Shown one piece after another: positions 1 through 9,967 of a stretch of DNA of 11,680 bases (positions are counted from its first letter, which is position 1; every line of letters begins with the position of its first letter). Location of the stretch: NCBI GenBank assembly GCA_900128565.1, contig LT636246.1:1-11680 (forward strand), read 5' to 3'. The notes under the pieces are model-generated. The model was given only the letters and a program-made list of their open reading frames with translations. It searched no databases and was not told where the DNA came from. The position numbers and the translations under genes are program-made. The DNA is from Stramenopiles sp. TOSAG23-6. Taxonomy: Eukaryota > Sar.

Positions 1-3000
1 TTCATCAAGCATTTCTGTNTCATTGGGAGCAACTTGGGACACAGAAGCAGGTGTTTCAGATTCCGAAACTGTAATTTCTGGAACAGATGTGTTGAGCGAA
101 TTGTTATTACGAAGAAGAAGTATGTTTTGGTGTAATTCCAAATTGAGATTTTCGGGTAACAATTTGTTATGGTTTGGTGTGGACTTGACCCCATGATTGA
201 GAAGCTCCTCAACCAATTTCTTACTGTGGACAATGTAAGCAAAATGCAAGGCAGTATTTCCATCATAAGTCGTTTTTTTAGCATCCGCTCCAGCCTGCAA
301 TAAATACAGAGCGCATGCAATGTGAGAATTGCATACAGCGTGAATTAATGGTGTGTAACCTTGGTTGTCGCATTCATTGATATCGCATCCTGAACGAACA
401 AGTTCCTGAATTGCAACGACATTTCCACTTTGTGCGGCGGCTGAAATAGGTTTTGTATATACTGGAAAAGTCCCAGAGTTATACTTGGATACAAACGAAG
501 ATATTGAAGACAACCTTTTTTGCATTTTATTTTGATCGATATTTGCTTTGTGCATATCGCTGCCATGTGGAGTCGCTCGAACTCTAGTAGAATCACGTGT
601 TTCATTGCCATGGGGCATGTTTGCTTTAACAATAACAATTTTAACATCTTGGCTAGGTTTTACGTTTGGTTTCTTCTTTTGTTTCAGCAAGATAAGACCA
701 TANCCAGTATTTGGCGGTAATCTTGCACCTGTCTTCTTTCCGCCTTGTGGAACAGTCACTCCATTTGCTGATGGGTGTTGAAACAGATGTTGGCATAAAT
801 TCAACTCAGCTTCAACTTCATGCGAAGTTTTATTCTGCCTCGTATGTGACACAAAAGAAGTATCACCACCAACATGCATTTTTTGCATTGAAAGTCGATC
901 GAATGCAGACGGCTCAAAAAGAACAACGCTATTTGAATGTTCTTTTTGAGATGAACTTGTCATTTCTATTTCAGTATTCGTGTTTTGTTTTGGGGTTGCT
1001 TTTTTCATTGCTACTTGTTTAGCTATTTTCTCGTCAATATCAGGAAATTTATCTGGCATAACACCTTCACTATTTTTTGAATTACGNGGATGAGGCTTTT
1101 TTTTCGTTCCAGNCCGGTGCTTCATAGATGTAGATATAACCCCAACTTCAACATTGTCATCAACTGGATGAGGCATTATCACTTCAATTGTGGATTTTCT
1201 TCTCTGTTTTGGAGGCTGGAATAAAATACTTAAACTATCCATGTATTTTTCATCCATTTTGCCCAATACCAATAAAGTACTTTCCCACATTTCACTTTCT
1301 CTTTGTTTGATTTCTTGCATTCTCCTCTTTGCTTTTAGGAACGACCGACTACTGTTTTGATCGAGTAAATGATCATTCATTATTTTTTCTAATTGCTCTA
1401 TCAATTCTTGTGTAGCATACGCATCAGTATCAATATGATTCTTCATTGCTTTAAACGCTGAAATTATTTTATTCAATTCTTGTTCGACATTATCAATCAC
1501 ATTAGTAGTCTGAGTAGATTGTGTAGAAGTAGTATCNGAAGAAGTAGATACTACGCCAACCGGTCGCTTTAGTAATGTTTTTGTGCCGATACTAAGAATT
1601 TCCATATTCCATGCAGCGATATCGTTTAAAACTTGTANTTGTGACCCAATAACTTCATCGTTANCATCATCCGACAAATCTCGACCGACCAGCCTCTCTA
1701 ATTTTCCAGGAATTTGCATTGAAGCGTTGATGACACAGTTATTTGCATTGACGCTTTCACATGCATCATTAATAGATTTCACAAGGTCACTGATATCGTT
1801 AACGCATAACTCAGTATCTTCGCCACACTCAAACAATATAACGTCATCGGGGCTTTTACCTTGAGATCCTTCCACAAAATTAGCACAAGCAGTATGTATA
1901 GCATCAATTATATTCTGTGCTGACGAAAGTTTCACATTTGCTGATGATATCCAAATGTCAATCAATCGATGGCGAAGTTCTTCCACCTCTGATATTGTCT
2001 CAATAGGCTCACCATTTTCGTCATCTTTGACGGGGACATAACCACTGATTCGAACATTGTACGATCCACCATCAGTTCCCTGATTTTGGATAGCCATTTG
2101 CATACACGATTTTCGATATTCATTTATGGATTCTGCTGAAGTTTTTGCACTCGACATGATAATACTTATTGGAACTCCGTGTGATTTCATGCTTGCCTCC
2201 GCTTCTCGTTTAGCTGATTCGGCCGCCTCGGCAACTGCGGTAACTAGTTCAGCTTTTGCACTTTCAAGAGATTTGTTCAAATTAATTATATCAGTTCGCA
2301 AATCTTCACATATAGCTTCCACAGCTGCAACTTTTTTTGCGGCATCATTTTCTGCTTGTAACTTTGCCGCCGCAATTTCTTTCTCTGCTTCAATTGCACG
2401 TTCTTCGGCTTTTGCTGCCCGGCCTTGTTCAAATTCAACTAATTTTGTGAGTTTTGTGATTTCATTTTCACTTCGGTCAAGTTTTGCCTGTGTTTCCCGA
2501 AGGTTTGCTTCAACTTCTGCTTTCCCAGAACCTGCGCTTCGAGCTTTCTCCTTCAAAGCTGATATTTCAGAATCAAATTTTAAAGCCTTTTCCTCTAGCT
2601 CATTGTATTTTTCTTGTGTATCGGAAAGTTGTTTTTTAAGTTCCATTATATTTTGCTTATCTGATGCAGCTGCTGCTCCACTGTTTTGAGCTTTTTTGAT
2701 CTCATTCTCCAAATCTTCCCGTAATTTTTGGACTGTTTCATTTAATGAAATTACAACAACATCTTTCTTTTCAAGTTCCAAAGTAAACTCTTGTTCAATA
2801 AGCTTACGTTGAGTCGCAATCTTTTCCTTGAGACCTGAATTTTTCCCCATATCTGCAATATTTTTCTTTAGGCTTAAAATTAATTCCTTTGAACTCTTTG
2901 CTTCTAGCTGTGATTCTTTCAACGCAAGCTCAGTTTTCTGTAGCGTTTCTTGGCATTCTCTTAGCTCCACCTTTGCCAGATGACTTTCCCTCTCAATATC

Positions 3001-4701
3001 GCGTTGTTCTTGTACCATAGATCTCATATTCCCCGAGTACTTAGCATTTTCCATACTTGCTTTATCGAAAGCTTTTTGAACAACGCGCAATGCGTCTTCG
3101 GCAACTTGAACCTTTTCTGCTGAATCCGCTTTGATCGTCTTGTTTAGAGCTTTAAGTTCATCTACTCTTACTTCCATTGTACCATAGTCATCAGCCATAC
3201 GCTCAAAGTCATTAATTTGTTCCTGTGCACTCTCTATCTCCCGCTTTAACTGGCGTTCACGTGCTACCATACCAACGGCATCAATTGCTCTAAGGGGTTC
3301 TAATTCTGACGCCAAGCGAGCATTTTTGAAGTGTAATAATGCAACTTTGCCTTTCAAATGTCGATTCTGTTGATACAACTCCTTATTTTTAATCATTAGA
3401 TTCTTTTCTTTTCCGACAGAAGTTTCTATTTGTCTACTTGTTACTATTTTATTTGATTTCATTAAAACCATAGATGTCATTGCATTTGAATTGCCATTAA
3501 CCTCTTTCAGAGCATCTCTGACGTCTTCAAACTGTGTCTCCAAGTCTTTAACTTCTTCACGCAGCATGATTATAAGTTCCTCCAAACTCCTATTTTTCTT
3601 TACGAGTTTGTTTCTTTGGATACCCCACTGTTCTTGAGTTTCGAGATTTATTTCATCACTTTTATCGATGGTAGCTGCCCTGAGAAGTTTTGTTTTAATT
3701 TCGCTGAGTTCCTTTTGCAATTGTTTTTCATTTTCTTGTAACTTTTCTTTTCGTTTACTAAGGACATCAACATTTTTTTCCATTTTCTGATTATCCACTT
3801 CGATACTTTGGGGTTCGAGATTNAATGATGCACCTGGAGAGTGTTTTAAAACAAATGGTGGTACATTCAGCCCTCCACGAATCGTNCCAATATCATGCCC
3901 TGTGTTAGATAAAAACTGATGAAATTGATGTTCTAGTAAACGTTTTTCGGCTCTTGCTATATTTGCCTTTGTTCGCTCAAATTCAAGTAATCTAGAAACT
4001 GGGGATGCTGCAGCGAAAGATAATTTATCGTTATTTATATCAGCATATGTGGTGCTCGCAATTTTACGAATCTTTTGGAACTCTCTCACNTCATTCATTT
4101 CAGATTGAATCGTAGTAAATTGGTCAAATATATTTTGTCTATTTCGAACAAGCTCATCCCGCATCATGGTGATTTCTTCTGTTTCGTCTTTGACTTCGTC
4201 AAATGACTCCTTTAAAGCACTTACGACTTGTTCATGTGAATTTTTCGCAGCTATCGCAGCAGCTTTCAGTTCTTCCACTTTTTGAAATAGAACTTCGTTT
4301 TCATCCAAAAGTGTATCAATTGAGCTTCTCGTTTCCTTGTTTTTTTTCTCTTGCGAGGACGTTAGAGTAGATGTATCCAAGCTTGTACCAACACTAAGCG
4401 AATTACAATCTGAAGTACTTATCAATACATCGCGTAACCTTCGATTCTCAGCTCTAAGGGTACTTGAAGTCATAACTTCATTCGTTGCTAGTTGAGCAAG
4501 ACGCCTCCTTCTCGCGTCATATTCTCCATCATCTGCTCCGTCGATAGATCCTCGAATTACATCTACTTTCAATTTTTCTACCTCCTCAGAAAGATTTATA
4601 TTATCATGCACTAAAGACATGAATGCATGAACCCCAAGGGAGCTGTTTATCGAATTTTCATTACTTGTTTCCATTTGTGATACATTAGGTGGTTCTGTAT
4701 C

Positions 4702-4734
<33 letters not shown>

Positions 4735-6705
4735 TTCATCTTTATTCTCAACTTCTTCCAAATTTGATATAGTTGATGCAATAGCTTCTTCATTGGATTT
4801 ATTTACTCGTTTACAGTCAAGCTTCATTTGATTTTCGATGCTGGTCATCATTTTTTCTATCTTTACATCTAAAAATTCTCGTCTAATTTGATCATCTTGA
4901 TCTTTATATTTCTCTAATGACAATTTTGCCGTGTTCAATTGAATTTGTAAATCGTCTATTTCTGCTTGCAGTTTGAGTTTTATATCAGTTGATTCAATAA
5001 TTTCATTCTCATTTACTTCAATTTCCTCTTTTGACAATGAATCAAACTCTTGAGGTTTTACAAGTATACCTTGATCATCACTAACCATATTACTATCATC
5101 TACATTACTTTCTTCTCCTCGGTCTTTTGTATCTTTTTTCATTTGGAAATTCTCTGCGGTTTCTTGGCGTTTTCGAGTCTTATCTTCTGTACGTTGCCGC
5201 ATTTTCCCATTTCGCTTTCTTTTTGCTTCCCCTACTTTTTGGGTTTGGACCTTTCCTTCCTTCAAATTTGTCTTCAGTTTAGCTTTTGCACGACTTTTTC
5301 TTTCAAGATCCATTTCTTTCTCCATTTCACGTTGGTTCAATTCAGAAGCATCATCATAATCAGAATTTGACGACCAAATTCCACCTGTTTCTCCAGTATC
5401 TTCATCACTTTGAACGTCTTTTTTTTCTTTCTTTACTGTCTTCTTTCTATGACTTTTAGGCCGTGATTTAATTGCATTTCGAGTACGCTTATGTTTCCCA
5501 GGAATACCTAATTTTGTGTGTTCTTCTTCAGTGTACATTTCTTCTTTTAAACTTTCTTTAAGTTTTGTCAATGTTGTATCTTGTTCTGCTATTCTGATTT
5601 GCAATGCCTCGGCTTCAGCTGTTTTTTTCTCTAATGTTTTTGTCACAATGGCGAGTTTGTCTGCCGTAGGAAGAAGCCCACCAATTTTATTTTCAAGTTT
5701 ATGAATTTGGTTATTTGCATCTTCAAGATCCTTCTCAAGTTCTTTTGATTCAAGTAAATTATTTCGCAATTCATCATTCTCCCATTTCGCGAAGGATCCG
5801 ACATCGTTTATCGTACTGGAGCCTTCAATAACTTTGTTCAATTCTTCGCTTATATACACTTCTAAATTTTTATTTTTCATTTCTAAATTACGCACAAGTT
5901 TTGCTGATTTGGTTTCCTTTAACTCCATTTCTAGTTTTAGTGCTTTTACTTCTTTTGAATTATCATTTGTGACAGTGTTAGTTGTCGGAAACCCGGTAGC
6001 ATTATTTGCTATGCCAGTCTCCAAAATTGTATTTTTCTGCTTCATTTCTCTAGCTTTAGTCCGCGCGTTTTTCAGTTTCTTTTCCAGANTATTACACTTT
6101 TCTCTAGATGATGCTAGACTTGCTTTCATTGTTTCTATTTGTATCTTTATTTTGTTGTAGTCTTCATCTTGGTCCTCATCACCGCTACCTTGTTTTTTTG
6201 ATATGGCAAATTTCTGTAGTATATCATTTTGCTCTAGGATACTCTTATTTTCATCTTTAAGTGCTAAAAGCTGATCATTCAGCTTACTAATTTCCATATG
6301 CAAATCATCAGTATCTGATCTTTTTAAGAGAACATCAGGTTGTACATGTTTTGAGGAGGCTTTAGCAGCAGTCTGAGGCCTTCTTTTGATGTATTCCTGA
6401 CCAGCCTTTGTGGTTTTAACATATGCCAGAACTCTCTCTATCTCTCTCTTTGATGGAATATCACTTTTTAGGCTCTTCTGTTTTTTTGACGCAGTTGGTG
6501 TCACTGGTGAAGACATCTTTTCTTCATATGAATGCAACTTATCACGAGAATCCCACGACGTTGCGTCTTCTGTGAGCTTGCTCCCTGATGGGGCATGATT
6601 CTGGATAAAGTTGTCTAGAGACTCTCTCTCACGAAGTGTCGCAGCTGTCAGCTTTGAGAAGAGCTCATCTGGATCTATTTCATCGTCGGAGTCGTATTCG
6701 CTCAT
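1..6705 (-). CDS. Giant coiled-coil protein with ankyrin repeats (3' end outside window)
   Basis: Seen: reading minus-strand triplets from the ATG at 6705 to position 1, I find no stop in 2235 codons and need no intron. The N terminus is acidic (MSEYDSDDEIDPDELF). Long heptad-like, charge-rich helices follow at about residues 130-395, 565-655, 795-880, 970-1110 and 1145-1500. Two strongly basic stretches (about 397-427 and 463-515) could be nuclear localisation or nucleic-acid-binding signals. Residues 1530-1715 are not heptad-like and look globular. A polar linker (about 1780-2080) leads to three ankyrin repeats at about 2084-2175, shown by SAAAQSGN, GYTPLIHA, LLQAGADA and GNTALHFA. The known role of such architecture is scaffolding: coiled coils dimerise or span distance, and ankyrin repeats bind partners. 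A centrosomal, basal-body, nuclear or trafficking role is inference only. The start is the first ATG, opening onto a short gap shared with a divergent gene. Isolated N bases give a few unknown residues. I do not recognise the family. Confidence 0.9.
4699..4734 (-). repeat. In-frame ATCATT microsatellite encoding an Asn-Asp tract
   Basis: Five ATCATT hexamers followed by two ATT triplets lie inside the giant coiled-coil gene. On the coding strand they give an alternating Asn/Asp tract at about residues 658-669. The unit is six bases, so gain or loss of units keeps the frame. The tract sits in a disordered acidic linker between coiled-coil segments and is probably length-polymorphic. Confidence 0.9.
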
Positions 6706-6934
6706 TCTAGAACGTTTTAACTGGAAATTGTAATCTTTGGTTGATACTTGATTGGTTAAGACTTAGTCACTTTTTCCATCGGATCAAATCTGTAACGTCT
6801 GCTGTCGAAGTCAAAATCTCCGATTTTTGAGACCTGTGTCCGCAGCTGCGGGTCACTCAATCTCTGGCGTGGTACCATCCAGTGGTTCTTGTGTGGTAGT
6901 ATCATTGGTTTTTAAGATCTTAAAAAGTACTCAG
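6706..6934. promoter_or_regulatory. Divergent intergenic region, probable shared promoter
   Basis: These 229 bases separate the ATG of the giant coiled-coil gene (minus) from the ATG of the UBA-like gene (plus), so both promoters and both 5' UTRs must fit here unless there are upstream exons. I see no clear TATA box. The frame of the plus-strand gene is open upstream from 6767 but contains no ATG before 6935. The sequence TACTCAG directly before that ATG could also be a 3' splice site, so an upstream exon is not excluded. Confidence 0.5.
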
Positions 6935-7342
6935 ATGTACGGCATCGAGATGATGCCACACGAAGCAAGCCTCGACATTTCAGATAAAGCAAACAACAAT
7001 CTACACCTGGAACAAAGAAATGACAAGGAGAATCAAAGTAGTGAAAACAAACTCAATAACCAATTTAGGCAACCTCCAGATTACAAGAAGTTTTTTTTGG
7101 AAGGTTTGAAAGTTTTTCAAGAGGAAAGAAAACAAATCTTATTGATGATAAAAAAACTTAGAAAATTGGGGTTTACATCTCGGGATAGTCAACGTGCTNT
7201 CAGAGTATCAGGTGGTAACTATGCACGAGCCAAGGAATTGTTACTGGCAAGACTTCGACTAAATGGAAGTTGTTCAACCCCACCGTTACCACGGCGAAAA
7301 CCATTAAGCAGTGCAGCAATNGAACGAANTCCATTNGGCTAA
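6935..7342 (+). CDS. Small protein with C-terminal UBA-like domain
   Basis: A 135-residue frame starts at the first in-frame ATG (MYGIEMMPHE); translation from upstream in this frame would need a non-ATG start. The first 45 residues are polar and Asn/Gln/Glu-rich, probably disordered. Residues about 50-110 are helical: a lead helix, then MIKKLRKLGF, a turn, SRDSQRA-x-RVSGGNYARA and KELLLARL. The LGF turn, the hydrophobic residues of a second helix, the GGN turn and a third helix ending in LLL match the three-helix ubiquitin-associated (UBA) pattern. UBA domains usually bind ubiquitin or act as dimerisation modules in adaptors; that role here is inferred from fold likeness. The last 25 residues are Pro/Arg/Ser-rich. 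Several N bases fall after 7320, so the last residues and the TAA stop at 7340-7342 are the least certain part. It is divergent from the coiled-coil gene and convergent with the aminotransferase gene. Confidence 0.72.
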   Translation: MYGIEMMPHEASLDISDKANNNLHLEQRNDKENQSSENKLNNQFRQPPDYKKFFLEGLKVFQEERKQILLMIKKLRKLGFTSRDSQRAXRVSGGNYARAKELLLARLRLNGSCSTPPLPRRKPLSSAAXERXPXG

Positions 7343-7489
7343 GCAGCACTAACCCAACAACGCGGACANANAANGTATCAAGCANAGTGTTATAGTAAAA
7401 TTCGTTTATTATAAATCAACAGTTGAATGAAAAAAGTATACACAAGAGTAAACAAAAAAAGAAATGATACTACCCTGTAATAAATGCTG
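7343..7489. other. Convergent intergenic region, shared 3' ends
   Basis: These 147 bases hold the 3' ends of two genes that point toward each other. AT-rich sequence suitable for polyadenylation is present on both strands. Several N bases at 7369-7385 show poor sequence quality. No further gene is visible. Confidence 0.6.
7405..7410 (-). terminator. AATAAA polyadenylation signal of the aminotransferase gene
   Basis: TTTATT on the plus strand reads AATAAA on the minus strand, about 80 bases downstream of the aminotransferase stop codon. Position and match fit a canonical eukaryotic polyadenylation signal. In AT-rich DNA a chance match is possible. Confidence 0.45.
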
Positions 7490-8821
7490 TTATAAAGCAC
7501 TTCTATTTGTCTTTGTACACTTTTTGTTGTTTTCAGGCACTCCACCACATGCCACAAATGCTCTCAAAAGAGCTTCACAAAAGTATTGTATTTCCTCTTC
7601 AGTGTTGTAGATGTGTACACAAACTCTAATAGCTTTCATGCGGAAGCTTACACTAATTCCTTCTTTTTCTTTGAGCCAAGATACTATATTTGATAAATTA
7701 GGAAATTGAGTNCGAAGATTTCTTTCGCTTAATGGTACCCGAAGCCCAACGATATGTGGTGCGTGCCATGTAGGAACTCTAAAACCAAGAGAACGAGCAT
7801 ACGCTGCCAGTTTTGCAGTTTTTGGTTGGCAATAACGGGCAATGCAATCACTGGAAGGCTCTTGCAGGGAAGTTACCACACGCAGCGCAGCGTGTAACAT
7901 AGGAACCCCGATAGGATTTGGTCTCCCACCTGTATCAAATTTTCTTGCACCAACCATATATTCTTCAGTGTATCCAAGATTACCTCCCAGCATCATACCA
8001 CCCTCAGTAAAGAACGAGTCCTTCTGTTTAGCTGTAAGTCCTGTTGGTGGCTTTCTATTTCTGTCATGAAAGCTGTCAGGTTCAAATAAAGGTATCCACT
8101 TTGGTGCTATATACAGTAAACAAAATCCGTATGGTCCTAATAACCATTTATGAGTGCTGCATGCTATGATATCTGCACTAACATACGAATTATTGAATGG
8201 TATAACTCCTATAGACTGAGTCAGGTCGAGAATAAGCGTTATCTTGGGAAATTTTCGGCAACGTAAAGCAATTTTTCCAATATCGAGCATACTACCATCC
8301 GACCAATGACATTGTGGTAAAGCAACAATCTTCACATTATAATTACTTATAGTTGAAAGTACTGCAGATGTCCAATCAAAATCACGTGGACGAGGAACGA
8401 CAACCAACGAGCTACCTGGACATCTTTTCACAAGCGCTTGCCAAGGCATAACGTTACTATGGTTCTGGCTCTCAAGTACCAAGATACTTTCTGTTGGGTT
8501 GAGATGAAGATTGCGAGAGACATTGCTTAATGCTGCTGAGGTAGATCCAGTGAGAGAAATAGTATTGCTATGGACTCCAAGTAGAGTAGAGTACATATCT
8601 TTAACCTTTGCTACAAGTTCCGTCGATTCTGGAATAGTCCAGGGTAAAGTTTTCTCAGCCACAGCACGTTGACCTTCTTCTCGAACACATTTAAGGTTCG
8701 GCGACCTTGAAGCACCATTGAGATATACAGGCCTGTCAGGCAATTCAAACAGATGTCGCATGCAGGGGAATGCACAGCCTAAATTGTTGAAATTTGTTGA
8801 AACAGTGCTCTTGTTCACCAT
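7490..8821 (-). CDS. Class V PLP-dependent aminotransferase-fold enzyme
   Basis: A 443-residue protein when started at the first ATG (8821); the open frame continues upstream to 8905 without another ATG. Fold type I class V landmarks are in order: YLNGASRSPN near the N terminus; TGSTSAAL (about 91-98), which would hold the PLP phosphate; NHSNVMPW (about 120-127), whose His would stack on the PLP ring; CHWSDG (about 171); LILDLTQSIG with the Asp for the pyridine nitrogen (about 199); STHKW with the Schiff-base Lys at about 225; KFDTGGRPN (about 294-302); and IRVCVHIYNTEEEI (about 398-411). The catalytic Cys loop of SufS-type desulfurases, expected just before that last block, is replaced by SVSFRMKA. 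I therefore do not call it a cysteine desulfurase. It fits better with the broad isopenicillin-N-epimerase-like or kynureninase-like aminotransferase V group. Its substrate is unknown. There is no clear signal or transit peptide, so it is probably cytosolic. One N gives an unknown residue. Confidence 0.88.
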   Translation of the reverse strand: MVNKSTVSTNFNNLGCAFPCMRHLFELPDRPVYLNGASRSPNLKCVREEGQRAVAEKTLPWTIPESTELVAKVKDMYSTLLGVHSNTISLTGSTSAALSNVSRNLHLNPTESILVLESQNHSNVMPWQALVKRCPGSSLVVVPRPRDFDWTSAVLSTISNYNVKIVALPQCHWSDGSMLDIGKIALRCRKFPKITLILDLTQSIGVIPFNNSYVSADIIACSTHKWLLGPYGFCLLYIAPKWIPLFEPDSFHDRNRKPPTGLTAKQKDSFFTEGGMMLGGNLGYTEEYMVGARKFDTGGRPNPIGVPMLHAALRVVTSLQEPSSDCIARYCQPKTAKLAAYARSLGFRVPTWHAPHIVGLRVPLSERNLXTQFPNLSNIVSWLKEKEGISVSFRMKAIRVCVHIYNTEEEIQYFCEALLRAFVACGGVPENNKKCTKTNRSAL

Positions 8822-8910
8822 CGAAACGAGTGATCTGAAGTCAGAATTGGTCACAACAGTGAAACACCGTTTTGAATTTGCTACTATTTTTTTAAAATTT
8901 ATTTTTCAAG

Positions 8911-8916
8911 TTTATA
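8911..8916 (-). promoter_or_regulatory. Possible TATA box of the aminotransferase gene
   Basis: TTTATA on the plus strand reads TATAAA (in context GGTATAAACTT) on the minus strand, 90 bases before the ATG at 8821. That spacing would leave a 5' UTR of about 60 bases if it acts as a TATA box. This rests on motif and position only, in an AT-rich 195-base gap. Confidence 0.3.
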
Positions 8917-9011
8917 CCATACGTAGGCCAGGCCAGGGTTCCTTTCATATTCCAAAATAAAGTGCTGGTATAATTTATGACACAGTATGGCGTAATTAAA
9001 CTTATTATTGT

Positions 9012-9017
9012 TTTATT
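9012..9017 (-). terminator. AATAAA overlapping the stop of the secreted ankyrin gene
   Basis: On the minus strand the TAA stop (9019-9017) shares its last base with AATAAA. If used, the 3' UTR would be only about 15-30 bases long. More AT-rich sequence follows, so another signal may be used instead. Confidence 0.35.
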
Positions 9018-9967
9018 TATTTAGATCTGTTGGAGAACATGTTGACAATTTTAAAGCAATCCTCTATTTCAGTTGAAATCCCTCTAGAAGCAAATAAGCG
9101 ACGATATCGTCCAAATTCCCTGTTCAATCTAACACTTTTCGCACCAGCCTCAAGTAGCATCTCTGTGACTCTCTTATGCCCAGAAAGTACAGCTACACTT
9201 ACTAGATTAAATCTTGATCCACCCGTTACTTCCGGATCCAAAATTTCGATAAGCTCGGAATCATACAAATTCACATTCACCCCTGCCTGAAGAATTTCTT
9301 TTACGAGATCTACTCGTTCTTCAACTTCTGCGGTAAACAACGTTCCATATTCAGCATTATACGGATGAATTGTGTCGCCTTTCATTATCGCAACTTCAAG
9401 CAGATCATATAAATCTCTTGGACCTAAATCTTTAAAGCCAACACCGTAATAGTTAAGTACCTGTTGATAAGTAACTAAGTTCGAATATTCGCGACTGGAA
9501 TCAAAGAATCCTGCGTAAATCTGTGAAGGTCTTTGATATTTCTGATCATAGTATAACTTTGGCAGCCTTTGATTATTGGGGATGACAGCCTTAAGATCGT
9601 TTAGCATAGTATTATAGACTCCGAAAGTAACATCATCAACGTTAGCAGTAAGTCCCGAGTATTTTCGAGATAGGTCTTCTTGTTCAAGGATTGAACGTAC
9701 GTGTTCATGGGAAATATGATAAAGGTCGTGGAATGTGGCATACCATTCAGGGTCATGCTTCGTTAGAGGGGATGGAGATTCATCATCTTCACGAAAGCCA
9801 AAAGACGAACCTGAATCCAAGAAAATTTCTTCTTCATCGAAAGACCTGGGACTATCTTCAGTAGTAGCGGCATGGTCACCGGAAAGACCATTAATAGCAC
9901 TTCCTACTTGTGTTCGCATCCCTATCGATGGTTGCACAAGAAAAAGACATAAGAGAGTACAAAACAT
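9017..9967 (-). CDS. Secreted or lumenal ankyrin-repeat protein
   Basis: A 316-residue protein. The N terminus (MFCTLLCLFLVQPSIG) looks like a cleavable signal peptide of about 16 residues, with no later membrane segment, so entry into the secretory pathway is predicted. Residues 20-75 are Ser/Asp/Glu-rich and probably disordered. Residues about 75-205 form a helical region with many aromatic residues that I do not recognise. The C terminus has two degenerate ankyrin-like repeats: about 208-236 (VDLVKEILQAGVNVNLYD) and 250-282 (LVSVAVLSGHKRV, then LLEAGA). Ankyrin repeats bind proteins; most are cytosolic or nuclear, so an exported one is uncommon and suggests an extracellular, vacuolar or host-directed role, which is inference. 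The start is the first ATG of the frame and gives the intact signal peptide. The gene runs divergently from the other secreted-protein gene across the element-bearing intergenic region. Confidence 0.82.
   Translation of the reverse strand: MFCTLLCLFLVQPSIGMRTQVGSAINGLSGDHAATTEDSPRSFDEEEIFLDSGSSFGFREDDESPSPLTKHDPEWYATFHDLYHISHEHVRSILEQEDLSRKYSGLTANVDDVTFGVYNTMLNDLKAVIPNNQRLPKLYYDQKYQRPSQIYAGFFDSSREYSNLVTYQQVLNYYGVGFKDLGPRDLYDLLEVAIMKGDTIHPYNAEYGTLFTAEVEERVDLVKEILQAGVNVNLYDSELIEILDPEVTGGSRFNLVSVAVLSGHKRVTEMLLEAGAKSVRLNREFGRYRRLFASRGISTEIEDCFKIVNMFSNRSK

Noticed and set aside
345-647. Minus-strand 100-residue frame
   Set aside because: It overlaps the ankyrin region of the large gene in another frame on the same strand; the large frame explains the sequence better.
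2126-2689. Plus-strand 187-residue Ala/Ser-rich frame
   Set aside because: It is the antisense shadow of the coiled-coil gene; Ala/Ser/Phe richness is what Lys/Glu/Ala-rich heptads give on the opposite strand.
5050-6160. Plus-strand Phe/Ser-rich frames that look like membrane proteins
   Set aside because: They are antisense shadows of Glu/Lys-rich codons of the coiled-coil gene; none has an independent start context or domain.
6827-6934. N-terminal extension of the UBA-like protein
   Set aside because: It would need a TTG start; no ATG exists in frame before 6935, although an upstream spliced exon stays possible.
8822-8854. Eleven-residue extension of the aminotransferase from a GTG start
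   Set aside because: Non-ATG starts are rare in eukaryotes, and an in-frame ATG at 8821 precedes all conserved motifs.
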